From assembly GCF_000835495.1 (NCBI RefSeq), contig NW_015622545.1, forward strand, positions 4,108,042 through 4,172,041: DNA of 64,000 nucleotides. Direction: 5' to 3'. The stretch's first letter is position 1; every line of letters begins with the position of its first letter. The translations under genes and the position numbers were made by a program. This stretch comes from Cladophialophora immunda (taxonomy: Eukaryota; Ascomycota; Eurotiomycetes; Chaetothyriales; Herpotrichiellaceae). Shown here one piece after another: positions 42,994-52,769 of the stretch. The notes beneath the pieces are model-generated. The model was given only the letters and a program-made list of their open reading frames with translations, was not told the origin of the DNA and searched no databases.

Positions 42994-44438
42994 AAAGGCT
43001 TGAGGACAGGGACCTAAATTGCACAGACTGTTCGGGAAGACTGCTAGCACTGCTTGGGAAGTCAGTATCGGGTTTGGTATCGGGGAAGGGAAGCCAGGCG
43101 GGGCGGGCATCCCTCATTATCGCCTAAGCAAGGCTGAATTGGACCGTATTGTTATTTCCTAGTTGCCAGGAGATGGCTGGGCTTCTTCCTATGATACACA
43201 ACAGGTATGCTGATGACCCAGAAGCGACTTTCTCTCTCTTTCTGTGTGTGGGAGACATGTGAAAATGCCCGTGGTCCTCACTCCTCAGCGTTGGTGGCGG
43301 TTGTCTTTGGGCTGCGCCAACCAGACACCTTCCTTTGGTCTCCGTCGCTCGGTCCTTTACTCCCTCTTGTATCTGTCGCGCAATAGGTTTATACTATGAC
43401 CTCAAGCGGGCATGACGGGGCCACGGCCCACGACGGCTGCTGACCATGTCCATGCTGAATCCACTCGTCTGCACCATTGCGCGCGGGGTACAGCCCACCA
43501 CCAAGGCCCCGGATTTCAATTCCCCTGGTTTCATTGGGAGACATCGTTCTGCAAGCTGAGGGCTGCTGCCTTCTGACTGGCCCGTTGCCCAACAAGTCTT
43601 GAACTTGCTGAGAGTTCCCAGCGCCAGGATGAGAGCTCTGAGCATTGCTGACCAGGCCCCTAGCACCTCCTTCTGGGAGTCGAGTCGGCCTGATATCCCT
43701 CCTATCTGTCCTCTTGCAGCTCCTGTCCGTGTCCCTCACAGCGCCAAAGCCGGGAACGTGGCACGCGAGTTGTGCCAGGGTTACTCGACGGCCCTCGCCA
43801 CTGCTCTGCTGCAATTAGTCGACCTCCTCTCCTCCATCGTTGTGCGCAGGTGGTTCGATCGGCCGAGACAAAGCTTCGGCTGAGCTATCTTATGGACGAG
43901 GGGTAAAAGGTGAATAAGATGCCAAAAGTCATGCAGGCTCAGTCTGGACCTGCCGGTACATAAATGGTCGTCCACACCCCTCCATCGCCCTCTTGGTTTC
44001 CCGGTCTCGAATTCTCTCGCCTCTGTACAAATCAAAGCGGCCAGATCAAGACTTCGAATCCTCGACAGACAGTCCACAATCACAAGAGCCTTTGGGGCCG
44101 CCTCAGTGATCCATCTGGTCAACTTACATCCACAGCTGAGCCCAGTTCCGCTTTTTTGAGCTCCATCTCGTTGATCCGTCCCTCGCCTCTGTCATCTACG
44201 TCACCATATCTGCGCGGCATCGATCTACACTCGCCCCTTTCGAGGCTGTCGTTAGTCGAAGAGTGATATAAGTACCTCTACCTGTGTCTCTCCCATCATC
44301 TTCAGAATCATCGTCGAGTGCTCGAGGAGGATCTGTATCTACATCGCCTTTTTCTACCGATTGCACTTGGAGAAGGTTTCCCGTGCTGTTGACATCCAGA
44401 CCCACATTCAGCCTTGACCTGCACAACACCGAGCAACC
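42994..44438. other. intergenic region
   Basis: 1.4 kb between pyruvate carboxylase and the 97-aa gene, both on the plus strand. Frames at 43389-43814 (-) and elsewhere lack motifs and are treated as chance. 44120-44430 is pyrimidine-rich and likely the promoter and leader of the next gene. Confidence 0.5.
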
Positions 44439-44925
44439 ATGTTTTTCAAGCAGTACAACTACAAGCCACGCAGCAACAGCCAGTCCTCGCAGGGCTCTGC
44501 GTCTGGCAGCGCGCTCAAGGAAGAAACCAAGGTCGCCGCGGAAGCCACCGGTCCCGCAGCCAGCTCTGGCGCCGCGGGGCGAAGACGGGTGAGTTGCATT
44601 CTTTCCATCCCTCCATCCATCCATCCATCCATCCACCCACACCGTTCCGCAGTATAGGGTGTATCTTGCATTCGAGATGGTCATGAGTCATGACATTGTC
44701 ATCCCAAAAGACTTGATACTCCTTTTTTGGGGGGGATACGATTTGACCTGACGACTGACATCTCTTCTCTTGAAATAACAGTCCTCCGCGTCGGAAAAGT
44801 TCGCGGGTCTCACGGGCCAGAAGCGCAACAGCCAGGACGACCGCAAGGCCAGCTGGGCCGACCAGAAGCCCGGCCAGCCGGGTATTCTGGGCGGCATGTG
44901 GCAGAACTTCACCAAGGGGTCTTAG
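44439..44925 (+). CDS. small conserved-looking fungal protein, 97 aa, unknown function
   Basis: Two exons, 44439-44588 and 44782-44925, separated by a 193-nt intron (GTGAGT ... AATAACAG). The product is MFFKQYNYKPRSNSQSSQGS at the start, an Ala/Ser-rich middle, then SASEKFAGLTGQKRNSQDDR and ASWADQKPGQPGILGGMWQN with the end FTKGS. The pattern 'GL..QKRNS.D..RK.SW.DQK...GILG.MW..FT.G' is one I associate with small fungal proteins of unknown function, sometimes abundant in conidia; that association is from memory and not proven. RNS and KAS are plausible basophilic-kinase phosphosites. The exon 2 composition is plainly coding, which the first exon alone would not show. The intron holds a CCAT microsatellite. 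Confidence 0.8.
44613..44635. repeat. CCAT tandem repeat inside an intron
   Basis: About six CCAT units within the intron of the 97-aa gene. Confidence 0.85.
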
Positions 44926-45264
44926 GACTCGTCAAGCTGCGTGGGAGATGTTGGGTGGGTGGGTTGGGGAGACTAGCCTGAGATGCCGAGATGGGTCTTT
45001 GTGGTGTGTTCTGTGTCTGTCTGTGTCAGGTGTATGGTGAAGTTGAAGGGCCGTTTGATTGACGGAGCAAGCAAGCATGCATGCAAGCAAGCAAACCAAA
45101 CCACAAACAAATGCCGATTTCCGTGGGATGAAGTAGGCTGTGTTCGGGGGAAGCCAGGTTCGAAATCACCAAAACCACCAGAAAGTGGAACCATGGGTCG
45201 AGCAGAGGGTAGTACTTTATCTGTATCTAGGCCACTTCTGTTGACGGGAGAAACAAAGCGAGGG

Positions 45265-45303
45265 CGGAGGAGGAGGAGGAGGAGGAGGAGGAGGAGGAGG
45301 GGG
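45265..45303. repeat. GGA trinucleotide run
   Basis: About twelve consecutive GGA/GAG units, purine-only on the plus strand. Confidence 0.9.
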
Positions 45304-45324
45304 AATGGGGAATGCCAGCAAGAG

Positions 45325-45352
45325 TATCTATCTGTCTATCTGTCTATCTATT
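45325..45352. repeat. CTAT/CTGT tetranucleotide repeat
   Basis: Alternating TATC and TGTC units, about seven copies. Confidence 0.85.
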
Positions 45353-45435
45353 CGCAAATCTATCCCATCTCGACGAGACAGGACACTTTGTCTAGTACCC
45401 ATGGAGCAATGTGATAAGGCTCCCGTCCTGCTGTC

Positions 45436-45453
45436 CTTCTTCTTCTTCTTCTT
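45436..45453. repeat. TTC trinucleotide run
   Basis: Six TTC units; short microsatellite. Confidence 0.8.
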
Positions 45454-45948
45454 TCCCCATCCAGGTAAGAAACATATGAGCATAGCGAGTACGAGTGGGG
45501 TGATATAGACACAAGCTCCCCCTTTCCCCTTTCCTCCTCTCTTTCGCTTCTCGTCTGCGGTTTTCGTCGTTCCTTCTCCACCGTTTTTCGACGGGAGAGG
45601 AGACGTCACGTGCATGACCACTACCGTATTTTACGATTTACGCCCTGAGACGGGATGACGGTGATGACCTCAGGTCCGACGAAGGGGGAAAAAGGGTATT
45701 GCGACTCCAGCACGGGGCGGGCTGGACGTTTTGCCCCCCCTAAACAGGGCGGACGGAGTGCGCAGGCAGGAACTTGCGGACGAGATAAGGCTAAGGTCCT
45801 ATGGGGGCAAGGAGCTCTCTTCCACATATAATGTGCCCCTCCGCCGACTCGGAGCTGAGAGGGTTTAACGTACCTATGTAGGTACCTACGTAGGCGACGA
45901 ACGTCAGAAGAAAAAAAAAAGGACAACGAGTTCTTTTTGTACTTCTCC

Positions 45949-45980
45949 CATTCCATTCCAGTCCATTCCAATCCAATCCA
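45949..45980. repeat. CCATTC-type repeat
   Basis: Imperfect repeats of CCATT/CCAAT pentamers (CCATTCCATTCCAGTCC and so on). Confidence 0.75.
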
Positions 45981-46200
45981 GGGGGAAGTCGGCGCTGTCA
46001 TAGGAAAGGACAGCGCCGCGGATTTCCTGTGTACCAACTTCGAAACAATACCGCAGGGCAGAAGATTCCTCGGTCGTTGCCCGTGACCCAAAACCGCGGA
46101 CCTCAGTTTGCGTACCATCCAGGCATTAGGCAGAATCCTGTTTCCTTTCTCCCACAGCCATCCACACTGCCCGACACTCCCCATCACACGTCTGCCTCAA

Positions 46201-47243
46201 TTACGACACCGTCTTCTTCACCTCCTCCACAGCGCCCTGAACTTTGTCTTTCGTCTGGCTGGCAATCGAGTCGACGGTGCCCTCGAGCTCGGCTTTGGCA
46301 TTCTCGGCCCGGATCTTTTCCCAGCGTTCTTTGCCAGAGCCACTATAACAGTTGAAAACACACGGGGTTAGTTTATATGCTCAAATGCTCAAATTTCATG
46401 GGGTCGGAGATCTTTGGCGATTTCCCCAGAGCATACTCTGAGGCGAATGCATGCCGGGCCGTGCACAATGATACACAACACAACGCAAGCCATGGACCTG
46501 GGGAGGATATGTGGAGAAGGATGTACTTACTACCAGTAATCGTACCACCGGTAGCCCTGCGTGAGCTGTGCGTTGAAGTTCACAAAGTGGCACGCGAACA
46601 GCAAGTAGTTCTTCGGTGTCACGGCAAGGGCATATCGCATGAAAGTCCCCGAGTATACCGTGAGCGCGGCTGTGAATTGTCCCGAGATACTGCAGTCAAA
46701 CACAGGATTAGTCACATCTCCTCACTGCCTCTGGGGTTTGGACGAGGGGAACGGAGAATGGTAGTCGTGATCAAACGGAGGGAGCAGACAAGAACAGTGT
46801 GTCCCCGAGTCCATGTGCATGGAAGGTGCAAAAGGGAAATGTCGACATGAGAAACGAGGGTGGACCTACATCTCAGGATCCTTCTGTGTATCCAACACTG
46901 CGGCGATGGGGATGCCGAAATTCGAAGCTGGGCCCCAGAAATCTGCCCAGAAACCTCAGTCAGTACCATGTAGCCCAGAGTGTATGTGCTTGTATTGTGC
47001 GATTGCTTCGTCTTGCTCCCCTTCTCTTTTTGGGCGCGGCTCAACACTTTTTTTCCGCTCGGCGACATGCCAGGATTGTCGCACTGACAGCGCGAACAAG
47101 CATATCCTTCGTGAAGAGTGGACGTGGTGCTTTATACATAAAAAAAGGGCATTGCCGGGACAAAACGTACGTGTTGAACAAAAATAGTCGAGGACCTTGT
47201 TCGAGCGAATCCGCGCGTTGATGGCTTTGATAGTTGCGGCCAT
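46201..47243 (-). CDS. MPC1: mitochondrial pyruvate carrier subunit 1
   Basis: Four predicted exons: 47243-47171, 46942-46870, 46689-46531 and 46342-46201, giving 148 aa. Joined they read [20 protein letters not shown], then [59 protein letters not shown] and [20 protein letters not shown]. This matches the MPC1 pattern throughout, including the amphipathic N-terminal helix, FWGP, and the helices that form the inner-membrane heterodimer with MPC2/MPC3. The carrier imports pyruvate into the matrix. All junctions are in phase and each acceptor is plausible (GGCAG, TGCAG, TATAG). A charged C-terminal extension of about 48 residues ([20 protein letters not shown] ... VEEVKKTVS) follows the core; yeast and animal MPC1 stop near DYW. 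Pyruvate carboxylase is 3 kb away. Confidence 0.93.
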
Positions 47244-47842
47244 GGCTGCGGTACTTCTCTTTTTTCTCCCCTTTCTATTGCTTCCTCTTGAAATCCAGAA
47301 CGAAACACACACCAAAAGGGAGCGACTGGCGCAAGGACAAAGGAGGGTGGCGCGAGGTTCAGGGCGAATACGAGTATGGAGGATGAGGAGAGAGAGATGA
47401 GGGTGGTTGAGTCAGAGGTGCGATGAGCTGCGACTTCGGGCTTCGGGGTGGTTTTGACGAAGGAGTCAATGCATAATAATGGTAATAATGGGGGGATGGG
47501 CGTGCTGAAGGAGCCCGGGCTTTAGCAGAATCTCCGCAAATTATGTCACGTGCCAGGACTCAGGAGGACAAACGTTCAGCCGCATATCCAAGGGGAAAAG
47601 GGACAAGCACCACCACCAACTGTGATAGCAAGACAGCGATAGAGTGTTCCCGTTGATATGGGACGCAGTTTGCTTTGCATGGGATCCTCATTATCATGTC
47701 CAAGCCAATATCAATAGCCTGTACCTCTCCTGTCCATACAATATCACTATCTTGCATTCCCATCACAAATAGGTAGCTCTCTACCATGTCCGTACACGAC
47801 GTCTTTGCCAGTCAACAATCTCCTGGCTCACTGTTTAGCGTC
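47244..47842. other. intergenic region upstream of MPC1
   Basis: 600 bp of MPC1 promoter and RIF1 3' flank, both minus strand. A CACGTG-like GTCACGTGCC element is at 47544-47553. No gene seen. Confidence 0.45.
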
Positions 47843-50800
47843 TTAGCGCTGAGCCAGCACTTGAGCCTGGAACCGAATCTGAAAGCAAAGATCATCCAAA
47901 GTCCGCAAGTCTACATCTCCAGGCTCAGTTGACTTGAGCCGATTCAGCACATTTTGTAACATAGCATTTATGTTGGGCCGAGTACCTCCTTCAGCATTTT
48001 CCTTAGAGTCAGCCAACACGTCAATCGAGACTGCTGCCTCATCACCGCCCGCATTGAGCTGATGATCCTCCGTTGCTGCGTGCCCATCATCGCTCGAAGC
48101 TGAAGTCACTTGCACACTTTCTTGTCTGCTCTCTTCCTTCGAGCCCAAAGTTCCCGGCACGATAACCTTGATCGTGTCATGGTGATGAATCGGCGAGTGA
48201 GAAGCTGAACTGACATTCTCTGCCCTCCGCTGTTGTCGGCCCCTTCTACGCTTTGGGGCACTTGTTGATTCAATAATGCCCGTTCGTGCCGGATGTCCTG
48301 CTGCAATCGCTTGAACTGCCCTCGACGGAGCAACCACGATACAGTCCATTATTTCTTCTGGTGTATTGTGCATGGAACTGTGCGTGGCGACTGGTTGGGA
48401 TGACGTCTGTGAAGAAGATTGTGACCTCCTCCGCTTGCTCGAGGTGAATCTCAGGCTGTTCGACTTGCGCTTGCGAGTTCGTCGCACCTGAGCTATTGGT
48501 TGGCTGTCTTGTCCCTGCTCCTCCAGGGGTTGCAAAGCCTCATCCTCGACTACCTGGCTAAGATGTTGGTCAAGGTCATGGGACAGTTGCGAGGCACTAA
48601 GCATGTCGATCTCGTCACTGTCAGTTCTAGGTCTTGCCATTGGGCTCGAGTCTGCACCATCACCCTTTGCGGCTGCGGTCGTTGCAAGCGAATTGATGGG
48701 TGATGAAGGAAGCCTCACAGCCTCTTCAGTGCTTTGATCTTGCATGTGGATATCCCTCTGTGCGCCCATGGGCTGTTGTTCACCCACTGCGGAAAATTGT
48801 CCCATTACATCTTCCGTTGGTGAAAGGTCATTTGCCTTTGCTGCCATCTGCTGACACGCACCCTGCGGCGGCGCAAAGGCAAGCTCAATTCTTATTTGGC
48901 CATCCTGGGCAACCACTTGTTGTGGGGAAGAAGTGATCTCCCCTCCATTACGGTTACCTGGAATTGACGGTGGTGACGAAGGTACATCGATGTCCCCTAT
49001 ATGATCTGTAACGTGCCGGGCTCGAGGGGTTGGAGATGCCGGTATTTCGGGTTCTTGATCATGACCTGTCGGCAAAGTGGGTGTTGATGGTCGTTGTGGT
49101 AGGGCAGCTGCCTTCCGCGCAATGCCACAGTTGCTTACACTTTGAGCCCTGCTATGTGGCCTCGGACTCGATCGAAGATCGGGAAACACAACGGCAGGTT
49201 CAGAGCGTTGCCGGTCCCGAACTTCTTTTTGATGTTCTGTCAGGCACTGTGAGTCTGAATCAGGTCCACATGTTGGTGACGAGTCAATCGGTACAAAGTG
49301 AACCTGAGAGTCATCATATCTCAGCCTGGGTCGTGAAGTTCGTCTTTCCGGGCTCGAGAAAACCGGGTCAGGTTGTCTGGCCACATCATCCCCGAAGTGC
49401 TGACTCCCTAGTTCCGGAGAGGGCCCAGCGCCATGTACGTCCGTGTTGGGGCTTAGTGATGTACGCCTGGACGTGGGAGTATTTGCTTCCTTGGCTGCAG
49501 AGGGCAATGTGGTATCGTTTGGTATGATTTCTCCACCAGGCATGAGATCGCCAGGGACATGGACGTCAATGCCGGCTTTTCGTAACATGAGCAAGGCTTG
49601 AGAGACACGAAGGCCGATAGTGACTGAACTCAAATGACCGAACCGCATGTTCCACATTGTCACCGCCTCGTCCCGCACGAAGTTGTTGGGGCTTTCGAAC
49701 AGAGCAGCAAAAATGTCATCCAATTCCTCAATGGTCTCAACTGGACACTTAGAGAGGATATTCACGGAGAGGGTGACTATCTCCGTACAGCGTCCGTCCG
49801 GAGAAACCTTGCTGTGGCGCTCCTCACACTTGAGTAACACAGAAAGAGTCGGCTGAAGCAGTCTCATGAGGCGGACGACGTGTTCTCGAGGCATATTCCC
49901 GAGGTTCTGCTCCAGCTGTTTGATCCCAGACATTAACAACGACTTCTTATCAGCGGATTGTTCTGGTCGGAAGTCTCGGAGTAGTCGGGCGTTCAGGAAG
50001 TCGAGAAGTTCCTGGCAGTGACAGAACAATGCTCGGATTTCGCTCTTCAGTTCCTCAGAGGACGCACGAGTGTGGCAATCCTCTTCATTCTTCTTCAGTT
50101 CTAGCATGACAGAGTCTAGTGTATCAAAGATGACAAGCATCTTCTTGATGTCGCAGTTGGTCTCAAGTCCAGCCTTGATCAGATCATTCCCAAGTTCAGT
50201 GACGGCAGCGAGAGTCAAATGTCGCACTTGCGCTATGCTGAGTTCGTGAGTGCCATCTGCTCGATCTGCTCCCGCAAGACCTGAACACTCTTCAAAAAGG
50301 GACCCTAAGCAATTGATCACGTTGGTCATGGCATCGACTGTTTCAGGTGATGGTTTGATTTCTTTGCTGCTGGCCTCTCGCAGGGCTTTGAGAAAATGTG
50401 ACCAGGCAATGGCAATGAATGCTCTGTCAGATTGGCCTGAGGCGCCCCAGGAGCTGAATCGCATCAAAACTTGAAACATATCGAGAATCGCTTTGGACTT
50501 TGCCCTAATCCATTTGCAGTCAATTGTGGGAAGCTCCTCCGGCTCGACTCGAGTATTTTCAAGAGCCCGTTTCTCGTTCCAGACTTTCGTGCTCTTTTTG
50601 GAGTTCCAGAACAATGACATGAAAATGCGACTCGCTATGTCGGCATTGGCAGTGCTTTTCTCAAAAAATGAGCTTCTCATAACCTTAACAATGTATTCAT
50701 TCCAGACTCTCGTGTATTGCTTATGCGTGGCTGCTGGTCTGAAGGAATAATAGAGTAAGGTGCAATAACTGGAAACAGCGGTTGGGCGAGTGCCTTTGGT

Positions 50801-52207
50801 TGTCTGTTCTATAGACTGACGTTCCATTTGAGCAGTAAGGGGCTTTGCAAGCAGTGCCATCAAATTGTCGGAGGTTTGATGAGGTTGGATGATGTGGATG
50901 AAACGATCCCAGGCCATGTAGGCTTGTTGTTTGATTGCAGACTCGCTGCAGTTGAAGCATGTCTGGATCACTTTCAACCAGTCCATGAACTGTGGCCACT
51001 TGTCAAAACGAGGCCAAGGGCCGTTGGGGTCTCGGTCCTCAACGCCATTGCTGAGCATGAGTACGATGGTCCATATCTGTGGCACCTGTAGTCCTTCTTC
51101 CTTGACTGTGATCATCTTCTCAAGCCTGCGACACATGGCGGAGCTGAACGTCTTTCCAGGCGAGATCTCCGCGCCGAGGATAGTCTTGATGGTGGCTGAA
51201 ATGGAAGAAGACGCCGGAAATACCGAGCATGCTTTCAGCCCCATGGCGATCGCCTTTGTCCTCACGTCTTTCAACAAATTCGTCATGCCTGTCAGCAGCT
51301 CCTCAACCCATAGGTTGGCCCTGGCTTTCATTGTAGGCCTTGCTTGGTCGAGGAGCTTCTGATAGACCAAAATCCTCTCTGAAATCACGCCATTTCCTTT
51401 CACGTGTTCTGTTAGAGTCTTCAACGCCTCAAGCAGTCGTGTAACACGGCTGTTGTTGACGAGTACTGGGCGGAAATTTTGGGTTGCTAGAAGGTGAAGG
51501 TAGTGAATGATCACGCCCTTGGGCGCAGCATGTTCAGAGATGACCTGGATAGCCCGATCAAGGACGAAAATGCGATACTCGTCGGTCAATAAAGAGGAAT
51601 AATCCCGATTCCACACAAAAATGACGAGCACCTTCAATGCTTGAGTAACCAGGTTTGTACCAGCAATGGGCGGCTCGTCGGGACTGGGTTGCTTCTGCAG
51701 ATCTCGTTTGATGTATTTCATAATCGTGTTTATCTTGACCTTCAGCACATCCTCCTCGGGTATGTCGTCGTACTCTCGGATGACCGAAGATAGGGTCTGA
51801 TATGCGTCAAGGGACAACGATCGGTCGTCACGGGACAGTTGTTGCACGATGCTCTCCATCATTTCACCCATTGTGCGTTTGGCGTCTTTTGATCCATCCA
51901 CAGCTTGTGCAGTATGCCCATCAACAGAGCAGGGTTTGAGGATGGACTTCAGAGCTGATTGAGAGCCCGAAGAAGGAGGTATCGGTCTAGTTGTACTGGA
52001 GGGTGGGTGGCTTGCGGAGGAAGGATGTCGAGAATGTGTACCAATCGAAAACCCCACGCGTTTTTGATTTGATTTGTTCGACGAGCCTGGGAAGGATGCG
52101 GGCGAGTCTGGAGAGCTCGTAGGTTTGGGCGACGGATCTGGGAAAAACACTTTACGGCGTGAAGAGGTAGAGGGTGGACTCAAAGGAAGAACATCAGGAA
52201 TGGACAT
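47843..52207 (-). CDS. RIF1: Rif1-like telomere and replication-timing regulator
   Basis: Single exon, 1454 aa. The region from about 110 to 900 is an all-helical Rif1_N-type repeat array: MMESIVQQLSRDDRSLSLDA, YQTLSSVIREYDDIP, VIIHYLHLLATQNFRPVLVN, NLWVEELLTGMTNLLKDVRT, KWPQFMDWLKVIQTCFNCSE, AYMAWDRFIHIIQPHQTSDN. The N-terminal 100 disordered residues contain PP1-docking motifs: RKVFF (18-22), KRVGF (49-53) and SILK (88-91). From about 900 on the protein is disordered and rich in SP/TP sites, with basic clusters (VRRTRKRKSNSLRFTSSKRR) near 1250. Rif1 brings PP1 to late origins to reverse DDK phosphorylation, and acts at telomeres and breaks. The C-terminus ends in a short helical block (INAMLQNVLNRLKSTEPGDV). 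Confidence 0.9.
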   Translation of the reverse strand: MSIPDVLPLSPPSTSSRRKVFFPDPSPKPTSSPDSPASFPGSSNKSNQKRVGFSIGTHSRHPSSASHPPSSTTRPIPPSSGSQSALKSILKPCSVDGHTAQAVDGSKDAKRTMGEMMESIVQQLSRDDRSLSLDAYQTLSSVIREYDDIPEEDVLKVKINTIMKYIKRDLQKQPSPDEPPIAGTNLVTQALKVLVIFVWNRDYSSLLTDEYRIFVLDRAIQVISEHAAPKGVIIHYLHLLATQNFRPVLVNNSRVTRLLEALKTLTEHVKGNGVISERILVYQKLLDQARPTMKARANLWVEELLTGMTNLLKDVRTKAIAMGLKACSVFPASSSISATIKTILGAEISPGKTFSSAMCRRLEKMITVKEEGLQVPQIWTIVLMLSNGVEDRDPNGPWPRFDKWPQFMDWLKVIQTCFNCSESAIKQQAYMAWDRFIHIIQPHQTSDNLMALLAKPLTAQMERQSIEQTTKGTRPTAVSSYCTLLYYSFRPAATHKQYTRVWNEYIVKVMRSSFFEKSTANADIASRIFMSLFWNSKKSTKVWNEKRALENTRVEPEELPTIDCKWIRAKSKAILDMFQVLMRFSSWGASGQSDRAFIAIAWSHFLKALREASSKEIKPSPETVDAMTNVINCLGSLFEECSGLAGADRADGTHELSIAQVRHLTLAAVTELGNDLIKAGLETNCDIKKMLVIFDTLDSVMLELKKNEEDCHTRASSEELKSEIRALFCHCQELLDFLNARLLRDFRPEQSADKKSLLMSGIKQLEQNLGNMPREHVVRLMRLLQPTLSVLLKCEERHSKVSPDGRCTEIVTLSVNILSKCPVETIEELDDIFAALFESPNNFVRDEAVTMWNMRFGHLSSVTIGLRVSQALLMLRKAGIDVHVPGDLMPGGEIIPNDTTLPSAAKEANTPTSRRTSLSPNTDVHGAGPSPELGSQHFGDDVARQPDPVFSSPERRTSRPRLRYDDSQVHFVPIDSSPTCGPDSDSQCLTEHQKEVRDRQRSEPAVVFPDLRSSPRPHSRAQSVSNCGIARKAAALPQRPSTPTLPTGHDQEPEIPASPTPRARHVTDHIGDIDVPSSPPSIPGNRNGGEITSSPQQVVAQDGQIRIELAFAPPQGACQQMAAKANDLSPTEDVMGQFSAVGEQQPMGAQRDIHMQDQSTEEAVRLPSSPINSLATTAAAKGDGADSSPMARPRTDSDEIDMLSASQLSHDLDQHLSQVVEDEALQPLEEQGQDSQPIAQVRRTRKRKSNSLRFTSSKRRRSQSSSQTSSQPVATHSSMHNTPEEIMDCIVVAPSRAVQAIAAGHPARTGIIESTSAPKRRRGRQQRRAENVSSASHSPIHHHDTIKVIVPGTLGSKEESRQESVQVTSASSDDGHAATEDHQLNAGGDEAAVSIDVLADSKENAEGGTRPNINAMLQNVLNRLKSTEPGDVDLRTLDDLCFQIRFQAQVLAQR

Positions 52208-52769
52208 GATGGCAAGGAACCAGCATTAGGCTGCACGGAGATGCCAAGTCACTGTGTCAACAAAAAAAAGAACGTGATGGTACTAAAGACCGCCTGCAGT
52301 CGCTCATGACTCAAAGATTCTCGCAGATTGTTGCAGGAGAGGTGCAAAGAAGCATTCAAAGCCGGGGAAGATAAAGAGGACGAAGGGCTGTGGACACGCC
52401 CAGCCTCGCTGCATTGATGGAACGCGTCGAGACGCGGATCTCGTGTTTTAATGGAGGCCTTGGGGGCTCTGATTGGTGGGCCTTGCTCAGCCTGACCAGC
52501 ACGATCTAACGAGTACTGAAGCGGGATAGCTCCACTCACGCCACTCAAAGACCAACCCTGGAGATGGAAGATTGTCGAACCATTCCACAGTCTTGTCATG
52601 TCATACGTGCTCAACACATCGTTACTTCAAGTGAATGAAGTCCCACACTCCCTACGCCGCAGCACCTACCATCTCGGTCCTTGAAGGGGTATTGATGGAC
52701 TAACAAAGGATTTCTCTCCTGGTTCGGGCCGGACACTGGAACTTTCTTTACCGCATATGCTCCTCTATT
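52208..52769. promoter_or_regulatory. divergent promoter between RIF1 and RIC8
   Basis: 560 bp; no clear element recognised and no additional gene. Confidence 0.4.

Larger units (their letters stand above)
44926..46200. other. intergenic region rich in microsatellites
   Basis: 1.3 kb between the convergent 97-aa gene (+) and MPC1 (-). No gene recognised. It carries a GGA run, CTAT/CTGT repeats, a TTC run and a CCATT-type repeat, listed separately. Confidence 0.55.

Noticed and set aside
43389..43814. Minus-strand frame between pyruvate carboxylase and the 97-aa gene
   Set aside because: No family resemblance, and overlapping frames on both strands are equally open. Treated as chance in GC-rich DNA.
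45155..45180. tRNA B-box-like GGTTCGAAATC
   Set aside because: No A box, acceptor-stem pairing or anticodon arm could be built around it.
44600..45460. Microsatellite cluster as a telomere-like or centromeric element
   Set aside because: The units differ (CCAT, GGA, CTAT, TTC), none matches TTAGGG, and coding genes continue on both sides. Ordinary slippage repeats.
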